From NCBI RefSeq assembly GCF_001989995.2, contig NZ_JAHGUP010000042.1, positions 33,227-97,226 on the forward strand: 64,000 bases of DNA, written 5' to 3'. This stretch comes from Vibrio anguillarum. Lineage in GTDB: Bacteria > Pseudomonadota > Gammaproteobacteria > Enterobacterales > Vibrionaceae. The translations under genes and the position numbers were made by a program. The notes below the pieces were generated by a model. It saw only the letters and a program-made list of their open reading frames with translations. It ran no database searches and had not been told where the DNA came from. Of the stretch, positions 53,476 through 63,946 are shown one piece after another. The number at the start of each line of letters is the position of its first letter. The stretch's first letter is position 1.

Positions 53476-55527
53476 CTATTTCTGGTGCGCCTTATCTTTT
53501 TGATGTTCATTGAGTTGATAACATGGGCTTGCAAAACGCTTGACGACTTCCTTAGCGGTTAACGGCTTATCAAATAAGTAACCTTGGAACTGATCACAAC
53601 CCAATTGTTTGAGAGTTTCGAGTTCTTGGCACTCTTCCACACCTTCGGCTATTACCTCCAAATTTAAACGTTTCGCAATCATAATAATCGTATCCACAAT
53701 TGCTTGGTCACTCTCATCTAGATGCAATTGAGTGACAAAAGAACGATCGATTTTGAGCACATCCACCGATAAAAGTTTGAGGTAACGCAGTGATGAATAA
53801 CCAGTGCCAAAATCATCAATCGAGATGCTCAGCTTACTTTTTTTAAGTTGCACCATTTTTTGAATCGCACTTTCTACATTTTCCAGTAATAGCCCTTCAG
53901 TAATCTCCAATTCAAGATGTTCACCAGTAATACCTGCTTGTTGCATTGCATGGTTAATGTGTTCAACAAAAGAATCTTGAGAAAACTGCAACGGACTGAT
54001 GTTGATGGCTAAACGGCGAAAATGGGGCGGTAATACTCCTTGGCGCTTCCAAGCGGCGTATTGATAGCACGCTTGCTCTAATATCCAGTTTCCAATCGGA
54101 ATAATTTGCCCCGTTTCTTCTGCGATGGTCATAAACACACCCGGTGGCAATACACCTTTGGTTGGGTGGTTCCAGCGGATCAAGGCTTCCACACCGACAA
54201 TATTGTGCCGATCATCGACTTGAGGTTGGTAATAGAGTTCTAACTGTTGGGTATTGAGGGCTTCATGGAGGCCTTTTTCAATTTCCAGAAACGATTCGAC
54301 TTGAGCCTGCATTTCTGGCTCATAAAACATGTATTTATTGCGTCCATTCGCTTTTGCGCGGTAAAGCGCTGTATCGGCTTGTCTAAGGACATCGATATTG
54401 GTTTTGCCCACTGACGGAAAAATCGAGATACCAATACTCACAGTGCAATAAAGCTGGTGGTCATCAATCGAGTAAGGGTTGGAAATCAGAGCCAGAAGCT
54501 GCTGAGCTACCTTCTCTGCTTGTTGGCGAGAGAGATGAGGAATCAACACCGCAAACTCATCGCCACCGATGCGTGCGGCGGTGTAATCGTGTTTAAGCCA
54601 GCCATCCATACGCATGGCGATAGCTTTGATTAAATGATCCCCCGTTGTGTGTCCAAGTGAATCATTGATCGTTTTGAAACGGTCGAGATCAAGGTAAAAC
54701 AACACACCAGAAGTGTGGGTGCGAATACTGTTATCAATGGCATCAGTGAGCAGTTGCAGCAGCAAGCTGCGATTAGCAAGGCCAGTTAACGTGTCGTAGT
54801 AGGCTAATTGGTTAAGTTTAGCATCCGCGAGCTCTCGCTCTTTCCATAAAGTATAGAAAGTACCAGCTAACTCACTGAGCTCATTTTTTTGCTGTTGTAA
54901 TGGCGGCTGTGTTGGACGTTGATTGTTTTGCAATGAGCGAACCCACGAAATTAACGTGGTGATGGGTTTTGACAGCTTGTAGTAAAAAAAGACTAAAAGG
55001 ATCGAAGTCAGCAACACATTTCGAAAGAGATCAAACAGCAATACTCGTGTGGTTTTTGCAATAAATTCTTTGGCAATGGAAGAGCCGTTGACGGAAAAAC
55101 TTAAGCTACCTACCACCACACTCGAATTGGGTTGATGCAAGTCAGTTTTAAAGATGGGTATTTCAGGTGTCAGATAATTCGATAAGAGCCGAATAAAAGC
55201 CGTCTGCGCTGGAATTTCTCTGCTTTTTTTTGCCAGTGTATCGCCAAAATCATCAATAATTTCAACGTGATAAATGGCATTGTCAACCATTAGGCTAGAG
55301 ACGACTTGATTGGCTAATAAGTTGTTGAGGTGATAAGCAGCCTGGCTGGCATTTGAATAATTTTGCAGCAGTTTAAAACGGTAGTGATCTTCAATGCGAG
55401 CTTGCTCATGGTGTAGGTCGAGCAAAGTATGATACAAACTAAAGCCTATCCCAAGGATCACCGAGACTAGGAACACTGTTTTGGCTTGTTTAAATGCCAG
55501 AGAATTTCTTTGTTTGGTTATCAGCAT
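53476..55527 (-). CDS. Membrane GGDEF-EAL cyclic-di-GMP protein
   Basis: The 683-residue protein has TM1 at about 17-35, a periplasmic sensor of about 125 residues, TM2 at about 163-184, and a HAMP-like linker. GGDEF (intact GGDEF at 321-325) and EAL (VEALIRW at 446-452, DDFGTGYSSLRYL) follow. Both motifs appear complete. At this place V. cholerae has VC0658 (cdgI). In E. coli the space between rimI and prfC is occupied by yjjG, so this gene is a Vibrio-specific arrangement. The periplasmic ligand is unknown. Confidence 0.9.
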   Translation of the reverse strand: MLITKQRNSLAFKQAKTVFLVSVILGIGFSLYHTLLDLHHEQARIEDHYRFKLLQNYSNASQAAYHLNNLLANQVVSSLMVDNAIYHVEIIDDFGDTLAKKSREIPAQTAFIRLLSNYLTPEIPIFKTDLHQPNSSVVVGSLSFSVNGSSIAKEFIAKTTRVLLFDLFRNVLLTSILLVFFYYKLSKPITTLISWVRSLQNNQRPTQPPLQQQKNELSELAGTFYTLWKERELADAKLNQLAYYDTLTGLANRSLLLQLLTDAIDNSIRTHTSGVLFYLDLDRFKTINDSLGHTTGDHLIKAIAMRMDGWLKHDYTAARIGGDEFAVLIPHLSRQQAEKVAQQLLALISNPYSIDDHQLYCTVSIGISIFPSVGKTNIDVLRQADTALYRAKANGRNKYMFYEPEMQAQVESFLEIEKGLHEALNTQQLELYYQPQVDDRHNIVGVEALIRWNHPTKGVLPPGVFMTIAEETGQIIPIGNWILEQACYQYAAWKRQGVLPPHFRRLAINISPLQFSQDSFVEHINHAMQQAGITGEHLELEITEGLLLENVESAIQKMVQLKKSKLSISIDDFGTGYSSLRYLKLLSVDVLKIDRSFVTQLHLDESDQAIVDTIIMIAKRLNLEVIAEGVEECQELETLKQLGCDQFQGYLFDKPLTAKEVVKRFASPCYQLNEHQKDKAHQK

Positions 55528-55749
55528 AATACTCGCTTATTCTCTTCGCCCTTTTTAGTTATAGCTCATATTTATTGATAATTTAATTACAAATAGAAAG
55601 GTCGTCATTCTCTTGTTGATTTGTATAGCGACGAAAGTTGCTCCTAGATCAAATATAGGGGAGAATACCGCGCAAATTTGAATCGAACTGCTGATCAGCG
55701 TAAGCGCTTCGGCTCTCCCTTATATCAGCATATTGAGAAGACCTGTTTC

Positions 55750-57339
55750 ATGTCAAATACTCCTTTTTTGAGTGAAGTTTCTAAACGTAGAACCTTCGCT
55801 ATTATTTCGCACCCGGATGCGGGTAAAACCACCATTACTGAAAAAGTTCTGCTATTCGGGAATGCCATTCAAAAAGCGGGAACGGTAAAAGGGCGCGGCT
55901 CTAACCAGCATGCTAAATCAGATTGGATGGAAATGGAAAAAGAGCGTGGTATTTCGGTCACGACCTCTGTGATGCAATTTCCTTACAATCATTGTTTGGT
56001 TAACTTGCTCGATACTCCAGGGCACGAAGACTTCTCGGAAGATACTTACCGCACATTGACGGCGGTTGACTCGTGCTTAATGGTGATTGATGCAGCAAAA
56101 GGTGTTGAAGATCGTACTCGTAAGCTGATGGAAGTGACTCGCTTACGTGATACACCGATTGTAACCTTCATGAACAAATTGGACCGTGAAATCCGCGACC
56201 CAATGGAATTGCTTGATGAAGTGGAGAATGAGCTGAAGATTGCCTGCGCCCCGATTTCATGGCCTGTGGGTTGTGGTAAAGAGTTTAAAGGCGTGTACCA
56301 CATTCACCGTGATGAGACGATTCTGTACGCGACCGGCCAAGGTCACACTATTCAAGAAGAGCGCATTGTTAAGGGCCTCAACAACCCTGATCTGGATAAG
56401 GCCGTGGGTGATGACCTTGCCGCTCAGCTGCGTGATGAGCTTGAATTGGTATTGGGTGCTTCTCATGAATTTGATCAAGAGCTGTTTTTAAAAGGTGAGT
56501 TGACCCCTGTTTTCTTCGGGACGGCATTAGGTAACTTTGGTGTGGACCATATGCTGCATGGTTTAACTGAGTGGGCTCCGGCGCCGATGCCACGTCAAGC
56601 TAATGAGCGTATTGTTGAAGCCACGGAAGAGAAATTCTCAGGCTTTGTGTTTAAAATCCAAGCGAACATGGATCCTAAACACCGCGATCGTATTGCGTTT
56701 ATGCGTATTGTGTCGGGTACTTATACCCAAGGCATGAAAATGAACCACGTGCGTATTGGTAAGCAAGTGAGTATTTCTGATGCGGTTACCTTTATGGCGG
56801 GCGATCGCTCTCGTGCTGAAAATGCTTATGCTGGCGATATTATCGGTTTGCATAACCATGGAACAATTCAGATTGGTGATACCTTTACTCAAGGTGAATC
56901 GTTGAAATTCTCAGGTATTCCTAACTTTGCTCCTGAGCTGTTCCGTCGTATTCGCTTGCGCGATCCACTGAAGCAGAAGCAACTGCTTAAAGGTTTAGTG
57001 CAGTTGTCGGAAGAGGGAGCGGTTCAAGTCTTCCGCCCACTACAAAATAACGATTTGATTGTGGGTGCAGTGGGTGTGCTGCAGTTTGATGTGGTGGTGT
57101 CTCGTTTAAAATCTGAATACAACGTCGAGGCAATTTACGAAGGTGTTAACGTTGCAACAGCACGTTGGATTGAGTGCGCAGATGATAAAAAATTCGAAGA
57201 GTTTAAGCGCAAAAACCAAAGTAACATCGCACTGGATGGTGGGGATAACCTGACTTACATCGCGCCGACTATGGTCAATTTAAATCTGGCCAAAGAGCGT
57301 TTTCCTGAAGTGGAGTTCCGTGCGACACGCGAACATTAA
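55750..57339 (+). CDS. prfC: Peptide chain release factor 3
   Basis: RF3 is a GTPase that removes RF1/RF2 after peptide release. From the ATG at 55750 the protein has 529 residues, exactly the E. coli length; an earlier TTG frame extension lacks family similarity. G1 is SHPDAGKTT (20-28), G2 [12 protein letters not shown]3 [19 protein letters not shown]4 MNKLDRE. The domain II and C-terminal segments ([13 protein letters not shown]) are typical. Confidence 0.96.
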   Translation: MSNTPFLSEVSKRRTFAIISHPDAGKTTITEKVLLFGNAIQKAGTVKGRGSNQHAKSDWMEMEKERGISVTTSVMQFPYNHCLVNLLDTPGHEDFSEDTYRTLTAVDSCLMVIDAAKGVEDRTRKLMEVTRLRDTPIVTFMNKLDREIRDPMELLDEVENELKIACAPISWPVGCGKEFKGVYHIHRDETILYATGQGHTIQEERIVKGLNNPDLDKAVGDDLAAQLRDELELVLGASHEFDQELFLKGELTPVFFGTALGNFGVDHMLHGLTEWAPAPMPRQANERIVEATEEKFSGFVFKIQANMDPKHRDRIAFMRIVSGTYTQGMKMNHVRIGKQVSISDAVTFMAGDRSRAENAYAGDIIGLHNHGTIQIGDTFTQGESLKFSGIPNFAPELFRRIRLRDPLKQKQLLKGLVQLSEEGAVQVFRPLQNNDLIVGAVGVLQFDVVVSRLKSEYNVEAIYEGVNVATARWIECADDKKFEEFKRKNQSNIALDGGDNLTYIAPTMVNLNLAKERFPEVEFRATREH

Positions 57340-57387
57340 ACCTTGGTGATTTTGAAGAGAGTGACACTCTCTTCAAATGTTAAAGAT

Positions 57388-57423
57388 AAAAAATGCCGAT
57401 ATTTCAGTATCGGCATTTTTTTA
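57388..57423. terminator. Bidirectional terminator between prfC and srmB
   Basis: AAATGCCGATA (57391-57401) pairs with TATCGGCATTT (57408-57418) with A- and T-runs on both flanks. It serves both convergent genes. Confidence 0.92.
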
Positions 57424-57440
57424 TAGGTGGTATTGGAACA

Positions 57441-58676
57441 CTATTTTTTCTTTTTGTTCGCTTTCTTCTTCTTCGAAACCACTTTGACTTTTTTGTCATC
57501 GGTTTTCTTTTTCTTTTTGAATACCGGCTTTTTGTGCTGCGGGCGCATATCTTTAATGAAGCGCTCTTTTATCTCCTCGTCGACATAACGCGCGACGCGG
57601 TCCATCATCACTTGATCATGGGCTTCAACCAAAGAGATCGCATTGCCTTTTTTACCAGCACGAGCCGTACGACCTATGCGGTGTAAGTACACATCCGCTG
57701 AGCGTGGCATATCAAAGTTGATCACGTGACTTACGTCAGGTAAGTCAATACCGCGTGCGGCCACGTCGGTTGCCAGTAGTACGTTGACTGCGCCTTCACG
57801 GAATCGCGTAATGGCGTTATTGCGACGATCTTGTGGCATTTCGCCTTGAATCCAAGCACAAGGAATTTGCGCTTTTTCTAGCTCTGTACGCAAATCAGCT
57901 AAGCGCTCACGAGTTTTGATAAACACGATAGAACGTTCGGCTTGCTCGGTGAGGATTTTCTTCAATAGCTCAACTTTGTGCACCATGGTATCGGCGCGGT
58001 GATACCATTGAGTGATTTTTTTGCGTTCACGACGAGAAGGATCGGCATTGATTGTTGCTGGTTCTTTTAAGAGATCGGCAGTAAAACCTTCCACACCATG
58101 GCCTTCCAGTGTTGCAGAGAAGAGCAAGGTCTGTTTACGCCAGCGACATTCAGCAGCGAGACGATCGACGATTGGGCCAAAGCCCATGTCCAGCATGCGG
58201 TCAGCTTCATCCAAAATAAGCCATTCAATCGCACGACAATCAAAACGCTCGCCTTCAATGTATTCCATCAAGCGACCAGGCGTTGCCACCACAATATCTT
58301 GCGTTTTGGCTAAGATGTCGGCGTGCTCTTGATATTGTACGCCGCCAGTGATGGTGACGATATTGAGGCGAGTATTCTTCGCCAGTTCACGAGCTTGATC
58401 CGCCACTTGCATCGCCAATTCACGAGTTGGGGTCAGAATCAAGACGCGTGCAGGGCCGGCTCGCTTGCGCGGAAAATCTAAAAGATATTGTAGCGCGGGT
58501 AAAACAAATGCAGCGGTTTTACCGGTTCCCGTTGGCGCAGAGGCAAGAATATCTCGACCATCTAGGGCTTGTGGGATCGCTTCAGCTTGAACTTGGGTGG
58601 GACGTTCAAAGCCCATATCTTCAATGGCCGCAATGATGCAAGGGTCAAGATCGAGGTCAGCAAAGGTTTTGATCAC
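57441..58676 (-). CDS. srmB: DEAD-box ATP-dependent RNA helicase SrmB
   Basis: SrmB acts early in 50S assembly. The 411-residue protein has the Q motif (GFERPTQVQAEAIP), motif I APTGTGKT (47-54), motif II DEAD (155-158), motif III SAT (186-188), motif VI HRIGRTARAGKKG, and a Lys-rich C-terminal tail (about 375-411). The position beside trmN6 matches the srmB-yfiC neighbourhood of E. coli, although here both genes are on the same strand. Confidence 0.92.
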   Translation of the reverse strand: MIKTFADLDLDPCIIAAIEDMGFERPTQVQAEAIPQALDGRDILASAPTGTGKTAAFVLPALQYLLDFPRKRAGPARVLILTPTRELAMQVADQARELAKNTRLNIVTITGGVQYQEHADILAKTQDIVVATPGRLMEYIEGERFDCRAIEWLILDEADRMLDMGFGPIVDRLAAECRWRKQTLLFSATLEGHGVEGFTADLLKEPATINADPSRRERKKITQWYHRADTMVHKVELLKKILTEQAERSIVFIKTRERLADLRTELEKAQIPCAWIQGEMPQDRRNNAITRFREGAVNVLLATDVAARGIDLPDVSHVINFDMPRSADVYLHRIGRTARAGKKGNAISLVEAHDQVMMDRVARYVDEEIKERFIKDMRPQHKKPVFKKKKKTDDKKVKVVSKKKKANKKKK

Positions 58677-58768
58677 AGTGAGTACTCCACAAGCCGTTAG
58701 GCTTATTTGGCTATAAAATTAAGGTCGAACATTATAGGGGGATTGGTGATTAGGATCACATGTTATTT

Positions 58769-59491
58769 CTACATCTTGAGATAAAAATCTTGAGTTAGGG
58801 CAATAAAGGCTTCGCTATAACCACTTGATGAGTGAATGACCAACGATGAATCAATCACAGAAGCCGAGGCTAAACTTAGTTCAACCAATAGCCGATGAGC
58901 GGGTTTGTGTGCTATGGGTTGTACAGTGCAGCGCCGCTTAAGCTGCCAGCCGAGCGTGAGTGCTTGCTCGATAAATTGTTCCCCTTCATACACGGGCAAA
59001 ATAAAACAAGCTTGCCCCTCATCGTTGAGAAGACTTTTTGCTCTGACTAATAAAGCGTGATGAGCAAGTTGATTGGTGTGCCTAGCAGTAGCTCGCTGGG
59101 GATCATGAGACAGTTCACCACTGTTGAAATAGGGTGGGTTACAAATAATTGCATCAAAGGACGGTGCAAAAGAGGTGTCTAAAATATCACCTTGTAAAAC
59201 CTGTATGCGTTGCCCCCATGAAGAAGCATTACTGTTGTATTGGGCCGCTTCAAAGGCAAAGGCATCGATATCGACGGCCGTAATTTGTGCATCGCTAAAA
59301 CGTTGTGCGCACATTAATGCCAATAACCCAGTACCGGTGCCAATATCGAGAATGGTTTTGGGATGGTGCGTGAAAGCCCACGCGCCTAATAGAACCCCAT
59401 CGGTACTGACAGGCATTCCCGCTTGTCCACCGTCAATGGAAAATTGTTTAAATTTGAAACGCTTATTTTTGGGCGTGTGACTTTTCATCAT
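58769..59491 (-). CDS. trmN6: tRNA1(Val) (adenine(37)-N6)-methyltransferase TrmN6
   Basis: TrmN6 (YfiC) methylates A37 of tRNA1-Val. The 240-residue protein has the SAM loop ILDIGTGTGLLALM (47-60), the acidic TAVDID and the N6-adenine catalytic motif NPPY (118-121, IICNPPYF), with N-terminal RFKFKQFSIDGGQAGMPVSTDGVLLGAWA typical of the family. Two adjacent Met codons make the start ambiguous by one residue. It precedes srmB by 92 bp on the same strand. Confidence 0.9.
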   Translation of the reverse strand: MMKSHTPKNKRFKFKQFSIDGGQAGMPVSTDGVLLGAWAFTHHPKTILDIGTGTGLLALMCAQRFSDAQITAVDIDAFAFEAAQYNSNASSWGQRIQVLQGDILDTSFAPSFDAIICNPPYFNSGELSHDPQRATARHTNQLAHHALLVRAKSLLNDEGQACFILPVYEGEQFIEQALTLGWQLKRRCTVQPIAHKPAHRLLVELSLASASVIDSSLVIHSSSGYSEAFIALTQDFYLKM

Positions 59492-59799
59492 TATTTCAAA
59501 ATATAGCTCTAATTAAGTGATAACCACTATTGTTATCTATTTGTTCGGATTATTCTTCTATCTGTTATGAGAGTGTATGAGAAAATGATCAACACATCAT
59601 TCTTTCTATTTTTTAACATTTAGAGTTTTAAACTGGTTTTTCACCAATATTATAAATTAATGTAGCGTTTTTTGCTTTGCCCTTGCGAAGTCTTGAGTGT
59701 TTCGTCATTATTCGTCCTTAATTTTTAGATTTAGATGCGGTTTAAACTGCATCAACAATGCATACACAACATTTATTAAATAATAATTAAGGGTTATCT
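59492..59799. promoter_or_regulatory. Divergent trmN6/brnQ intergenic region
   Basis: This 308-bp A/T-rich gap holds a possible 26-residue minus-strand ORF (59628-59708) and a 20-bp palindrome, GATGCGGTTT / AAACTGCATC (59734-59753, nine of ten pairs). The palindrome is centred about 56 bp before the brnQ start and could be an operator for a branched-chain amino-acid regulator. No riboswitch is recognised. Confidence 0.4.
59628..59708 (-). CDS. Possible 26-residue basic peptide, unknown
   Basis: On the minus strand AAGGA lies seven bases before an ATG that opens MTKHSRLRKGKAKNATLIY and ends after 26 residues in TAA. It is rich in Lys and Arg in its first half. The ribosome-binding site is good, but no family is recognised, no terminator follows, and an ORF this short can arise by chance. 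Confidence 0.3.
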   Translation of the reverse strand: MTKHSRLRKGKAKNATLIYNIGEKPV

Positions 59800-61113
59800 G
59801 TGAAGCAGACGTTAAAACTAACAGATATTATCGCGGTCGGCTTTATGCTTTTCGCGTTTTTCTTGGGTGCTGGTAACATCATCTTTCCGCCAATCGCTGG
59901 CCAACTTGCTGGAGAGCATTTGCTACCCGCTATGACTGGCTTCTTAATTACTGCGGTTGGTCTACCTCTAATGACCATCATTGCTATTGCCGTTGCTGGT
60001 GGCTCTTGGGATCATCTAACTAAAGATTTACCCAAACAGGCAGCGACAATGATAGCGGTGATGATTTTTATCATCATCGGCCCTGCTTTTGCAGCACCTC
60101 GCACTGGCCTTGTGGCGTATGAAATGGCAGTGAAACCGTTTTTCATTGATGCCCAACAATCGCACTTGACGCTCTTTTCTATTCTCTTTTTTGTTGTTGC
60201 GATGTTTTTTGCCTGGTCTCAAGGCAAACTCATCGATGTCATCGGTAAAGTGTTAACACCAGCGTTATTTATTGGTTTGCTTGTCCTCGCTGTGGCTGTT
60301 TTTCTTAATCCGCAAGGTGAGATGGTCGCTGCACAAGGTGAATACTTGACTCAGCCGTTGACGAAAGGTTTCCTTGAAGGTTACAACACCATGGATACGT
60401 TTGGTGCTCTGATGTTTGGGATGTTAATTGTTGATGCACTGCGCAGCAAAGGCATTACTGAGCGTGCGGCAACCACAAAGTATTTAATCAGCGCGGCGTG
60501 CATTGCGGCGGCTGGTTTGGCTTTTGTTTATATTTCACTATTTTATCTTGGCGCGACAAGCTCTGTCGTTGCTTTTGGCGCAGAAAATGGTGGCGTGGTG
60601 CTTAGCCAATATGTACAAGCGCTATTTGGCCCTTATGGACAGATTGTTCTCTCCACCATAGTCTTGCTGGCTTGCCTAACCACAGCGATTGGTTTGATTT
60701 CAGCATGCTCAGACTACTTTTGCACATTGACTCCAATTTCTTATAAATCTTGGGTGATCATTATTGGTGTTGCTTGTGCTATCGTGGCAAACGTTGGTTT
60801 ATCACAATTGATCGCTCTTTCTATCCCTGTTTTATTTGCACTGTATCCGGTTGCGATTGCCCTGATTATGTTGACCTTTTTACGTGGGAAACTACCAAAT
60901 CCAGCAGTGGCATACCGTGTGGTATTGTTGATTGCGTTTCTTTTTGCGTTGATCGATGCGGCAAAAGTGGCTGGCGTGGATGTGTCTGCGTTTAATATGC
61001 TGCCACTGTTTGAAGTCGGTATGGGGTGGTTACTCCCAACACTTGCGGCGATGATTTGCATGTTTTTTATCGCTACTAACGTGCAGCAAAGTGTGGCTAA
61101 AAACGCGGCATAA
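59800..61113 (+). CDS. brnQ: Branched-chain amino acid transporter BrnQ (LIVCS family)
   Basis: BrnQ imports Leu, Ile and Val with Na+ or H+. The 437-residue protein starts (GTG, preceded by AAGGG) MKQTLKLTDIIAVGFMLFAFFLGAGNIIFPPIAGQ, the family signature, and has about 12 membrane segments, with the GPAFAAPRTGLVAYEMAVKPF motif. It is monocistronic with a terminator, and a 20-bp palindrome lies upstream. Confidence 0.94.
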   Translation: MKQTLKLTDIIAVGFMLFAFFLGAGNIIFPPIAGQLAGEHLLPAMTGFLITAVGLPLMTIIAIAVAGGSWDHLTKDLPKQAATMIAVMIFIIIGPAFAAPRTGLVAYEMAVKPFFIDAQQSHLTLFSILFFVVAMFFAWSQGKLIDVIGKVLTPALFIGLLVLAVAVFLNPQGEMVAAQGEYLTQPLTKGFLEGYNTMDTFGALMFGMLIVDALRSKGITERAATTKYLISAACIAAAGLAFVYISLFYLGATSSVVAFGAENGGVVLSQYVQALFGPYGQIVLSTIVLLACLTTAIGLISACSDYFCTLTPISYKSWVIIIGVACAIVANVGLSQLIALSIPVLFALYPVAIALIMLTFLRGKLPNPAVAYRVVLLIAFLFALIDAAKVAGVDVSAFNMLPLFEVGMGWLLPTLAAMICMFFIATNVQQSVAKNAA

Positions 61114-61140
61114 TCGAGTTTTTATCCGTTAGTATCGAAG

Positions 61141-61171
61141 AGGCTGAGCATGATTGTTCGGCCTTTTTTTT
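61141..61171 (+). terminator. Terminator of brnQ
   Basis: AGGCTGAGCA (61141-61150) pairs with TGTTCGGCCT (61155-61164) using two G-U pairs, followed by a run of T. Confidence 0.85.
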
Positions 61172-61281
61172 AGTGCGTGCCAGCTTTTGTTTCAAGAGTT
61201 CAAACTAATTTTTCCTGTATCTTCATCACATTTTTAAGTAGAATTCTTCGGTTAAATTCTACTCATAAATGTTGAGCAAAC

Positions 61282-62380
61282 ATGTTTGAAATCAATCCTA
61301 TTAAAAACCGTCTTCAGGATGTGTCAGAGCGCACAAATATCCTGAGGGGGTATCTTTGACTACGACGCTAAGAAAGAGCGTTTAGAAGAAGTGAATGCCG
61401 AACTCGAGCAACCTAATGTCTGGAACGAACCTGAGCGTGCACAAGCGCTAGGTAAAGAACGCGCTTCGCTCGAAGCCATTGTCGATACCATTGATCAGTT
61501 AGATCAAGGTGTGGATGATGTGGAAGGGCTACTGGAACTGGCTATTGAAGCCGAAGACCAAGAAACCTTCGATGAAATTGGCCCTGAACTGGATGAACTG
61601 GAAACTAAGCTTGAACAGCTTGAGTTTCGCCGTATGTTCTCTGGTGATCACGATTCTTCAGATTGCTATATTGATCTGCAGTCTGGTTCGGGCGGCACCG
61701 AGGCTCAAGACTGGACATCAATCCTGCTACGCATGTATTTACGTTGGGCAGAAGCTAAAGGCTTTAAGACTGAAGTGATTGAAGTGTCTGAAGGTGATGT
61801 TGCTGGTCTAAAAGGCGCAACAGTGCGCATTATCGGTGATTACGCTTATGGTTGGTTACGCACCGAAACTGGCGTACACCGCTTGGTTCGTAAATCGCCA
61901 TTTGATTCGAGTGGCCGCCGCCATACCTCTTTTGCCTCTGCGTTTATCTATCCTGAGATTGATGAAAATATTGCTATCGACATCAACCCAGCCGATCTTC
62001 GTATCGATGTTTATCGCGCTTCGGGAGCGGGGGGGCAGCACGTTAACACCACCGAATCGGCGGTGCGTATTACGCACATTCCAACCAATACCGTTGTTCA
62101 ATGCCAAAACGATCGTTCGCAGCATAAAAACAAAGACCAAGCGATGAAACAATTGCGTGCAAAACTGTTTGAACTTGAGTTACAAAAGCAGAACGCAGAA
62201 AAGCAAGCCAATGAAGATGCGAAATCTGACATTGGCTGGGGAAGCCAAATCCGATCTTATGTATTGGATGACTCCCGAATCAAAGACTTACGCACTGGCG
62301 TTGAAAACCGTAATACCCAAGCGGTATTAGATGGTGATTTAGACAAATTTATTGAAGCAAGCCTGAAATCAGGCCTTTAA
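61282..62380 (+). CDS. prfB: Peptide chain release factor 2, with programmed +1 frameshift
   Basis: RF2 recognises UGA and UAA. The gene starts at ATG 61282 ([13 protein letters not shown]). Codon 25 is CTT, followed by an in-frame TGA (61357-61359). The AGGGGG just upstream acts as an internal Shine-Dalgarno, and slippage on CTT-TGA-C moves the ribosome to the frame that begins with GAC at 61358. The product is 365 residues, as in E. coli. The stop-codon tripeptide SPF is at 205-207 and GGQ at 250-252; residue 246 is Ala, the fully active variant. lysS follows after 33 bp. Confidence 0.97.
61344..61360 (+). other. RF2 programmed frameshift site
   Basis: AGGGGGTATCTTTGAC: a Shine-Dalgarno-like AGGGGG three bases before the slippery CTT-T and a weak UGA-C stop. 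Low RF2 slows termination at this UGA and favours the +1 shift, so RF2 regulates its own synthesis. Confidence 0.97.
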
Positions 62381-62413
62381 TGCTTTTTTACCGACATATA
62401 AGGTACATGTAAA

Positions 62414-63946
62414 ATGACTGATGCTGTTCAAAACGAAATGAATCAAGAGCAAATAGCGCAAGAAGAGAACAAACTCATCGCAGAGCGTCGCAGCAAGCTG
62501 GATCACATCCGTAAGAGCTGTAAAGCGAATGGCCACCCAAATGACTTTCGTCGTGACAGCCTTGCGATCGATCTTCAACAGCAATTCGGTGAAAAGAGCA
62601 AAGAAGAGTTAGAAGCCTTAAACCATGTTGTGGCGATTGCGGGTCGTATCATGGCGAAACGTGGCCCTTTCCTTGTTATTCAAGAAACCTCTGGTCGTAT
62701 TCAAGCTTATGCTTCAAAAGAGGTTCAAACTGAGCTGAAGGAAAAATACCAAGGTCTAGACATTGGTGACATCATCGGCGTGAAAGGTGCGTTGCACAAA
62801 TCTGGCAAAGGCGATCTCTACGTTAATATGGAAGAGTACGAATTGCTGACAAAGGCACTTCGTCCGTTACCAGAGAAGTTCCACGGTTTGACTGACCAAG
62901 AGATGCGCTACCGCCAACGTTATGTGGATTTGATTGTTAATGAAAGTTCACGTAATGCGTTCATTGTTCGCTCTAAAGTCATGACTGCAATTCGTAACTT
63001 CATGATCTCAAAACAGTTCATGGAAGTAGAAACGCCAATGATGCATGTGATCCCTGGCGGTGCTAGTGCGCGTCCATTCATCACTCATCACAATGCGCTC
63101 GACATGCCAATGTACTTGCGTATCGCACCTGAGCTTTACCTTAAGCGTCTAGTTGTGGGTGGCTTTGATCGCGTGTTTGAAATCAACCGTAACTTCCGTA
63201 ACGAAGGTCTTTCTCCTCGCCATAACCCTGAATTTACCATGATGGAATTCTATATGGCGTACGCAGATTACAATGATCTGATGGATTTTACTGAGGAGCT
63301 ATTGAGTTCAGTTGCACTTGAAGTTTTGGGTTCAACATCAATGCCTTATGGTGATGAAACGGTAGAATTTGGTGGTCAATATGCTCGCATGAGTATGTTT
63401 GAAGCCATCAAACACTACAACCCAGAGCACGCTCAAATCCAAGCGTTAACGGAACAGGATCTGCAAAACCGTGAGCTGATGGTATCTATCGCGAAATCGG
63501 TTCATGTAGACGTTGAACCTTTCTGGACTTGTGGCCAACTGCTTGAAGAGATCTTCGGTGAAACGGCTGAACCTAAGTTGATGCAACCGACCTTCATCAC
63601 TGGATACCCTGCAGATATTTCACCATTGGCGCGTCGTAGCGATAACAACCCATTCTTCACCGACCGTTTTGAGTTCTTCATCGGTGGTCGTGAAGTCGCC
63701 AATGGCTTCTCTGAGCTTAATGATGCTCAAGATCAAGACGAGCGCTTCTTAGCGCAAGTGAATGCCAAAGATGCTGGCGACGATGAAGCCATGTTCTACG
63801 ATGCTGATTATGTTGTTGCGTTAGAGCACGGTCTCCCACCAACAGCGGGTCAAGGCATTGGTATTGACCGTTTGGTGATGTTACTCACCAACACCCATAC
63901 GATTCGTGACGTTATCCTATTCCCTGCGATGCGCCCACAGCAGTAA
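62414..63946 (+). CDS. lysS: Lysyl-tRNA synthetase (class II)
   Basis: LysS charges tRNA-Lys. The 510-residue protein has an N-terminal OB-fold anticodon-binding domain (about 65-150, [29 protein letters not shown]). Its class II catalytic domain carries motif 2 around [20 protein letters not shown] and motif 3 [14 protein letters not shown] near the C-terminus. It is co-transcribed with prfB, a widely conserved pairing. The last 54 bases of the window after it hold no complete feature. Confidence 0.97.
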   Translation: MTDAVQNEMNQEQIAQEENKLIAERRSKLDHIRKSCKANGHPNDFRRDSLAIDLQQQFGEKSKEELEALNHVVAIAGRIMAKRGPFLVIQETSGRIQAYASKEVQTELKEKYQGLDIGDIIGVKGALHKSGKGDLYVNMEEYELLTKALRPLPEKFHGLTDQEMRYRQRYVDLIVNESSRNAFIVRSKVMTAIRNFMISKQFMEVETPMMHVIPGGASARPFITHHNALDMPMYLRIAPELYLKRLVVGGFDRVFEINRNFRNEGLSPRHNPEFTMMEFYMAYADYNDLMDFTEELLSSVALEVLGSTSMPYGDETVEFGGQYARMSMFEAIKHYNPEHAQIQALTEQDLQNRELMVSIAKSVHVDVEPFWTCGQLLEEIFGETAEPKLMQPTFITGYPADISPLARRSDNNPFFTDRFEFFIGGREVANGFSELNDAQDQDERFLAQVNAKDAGDDEAMFYDADYVVALEHGLPPTAGQGIGIDRLVMLLTNTHTIRDVILFPAMRPQQ

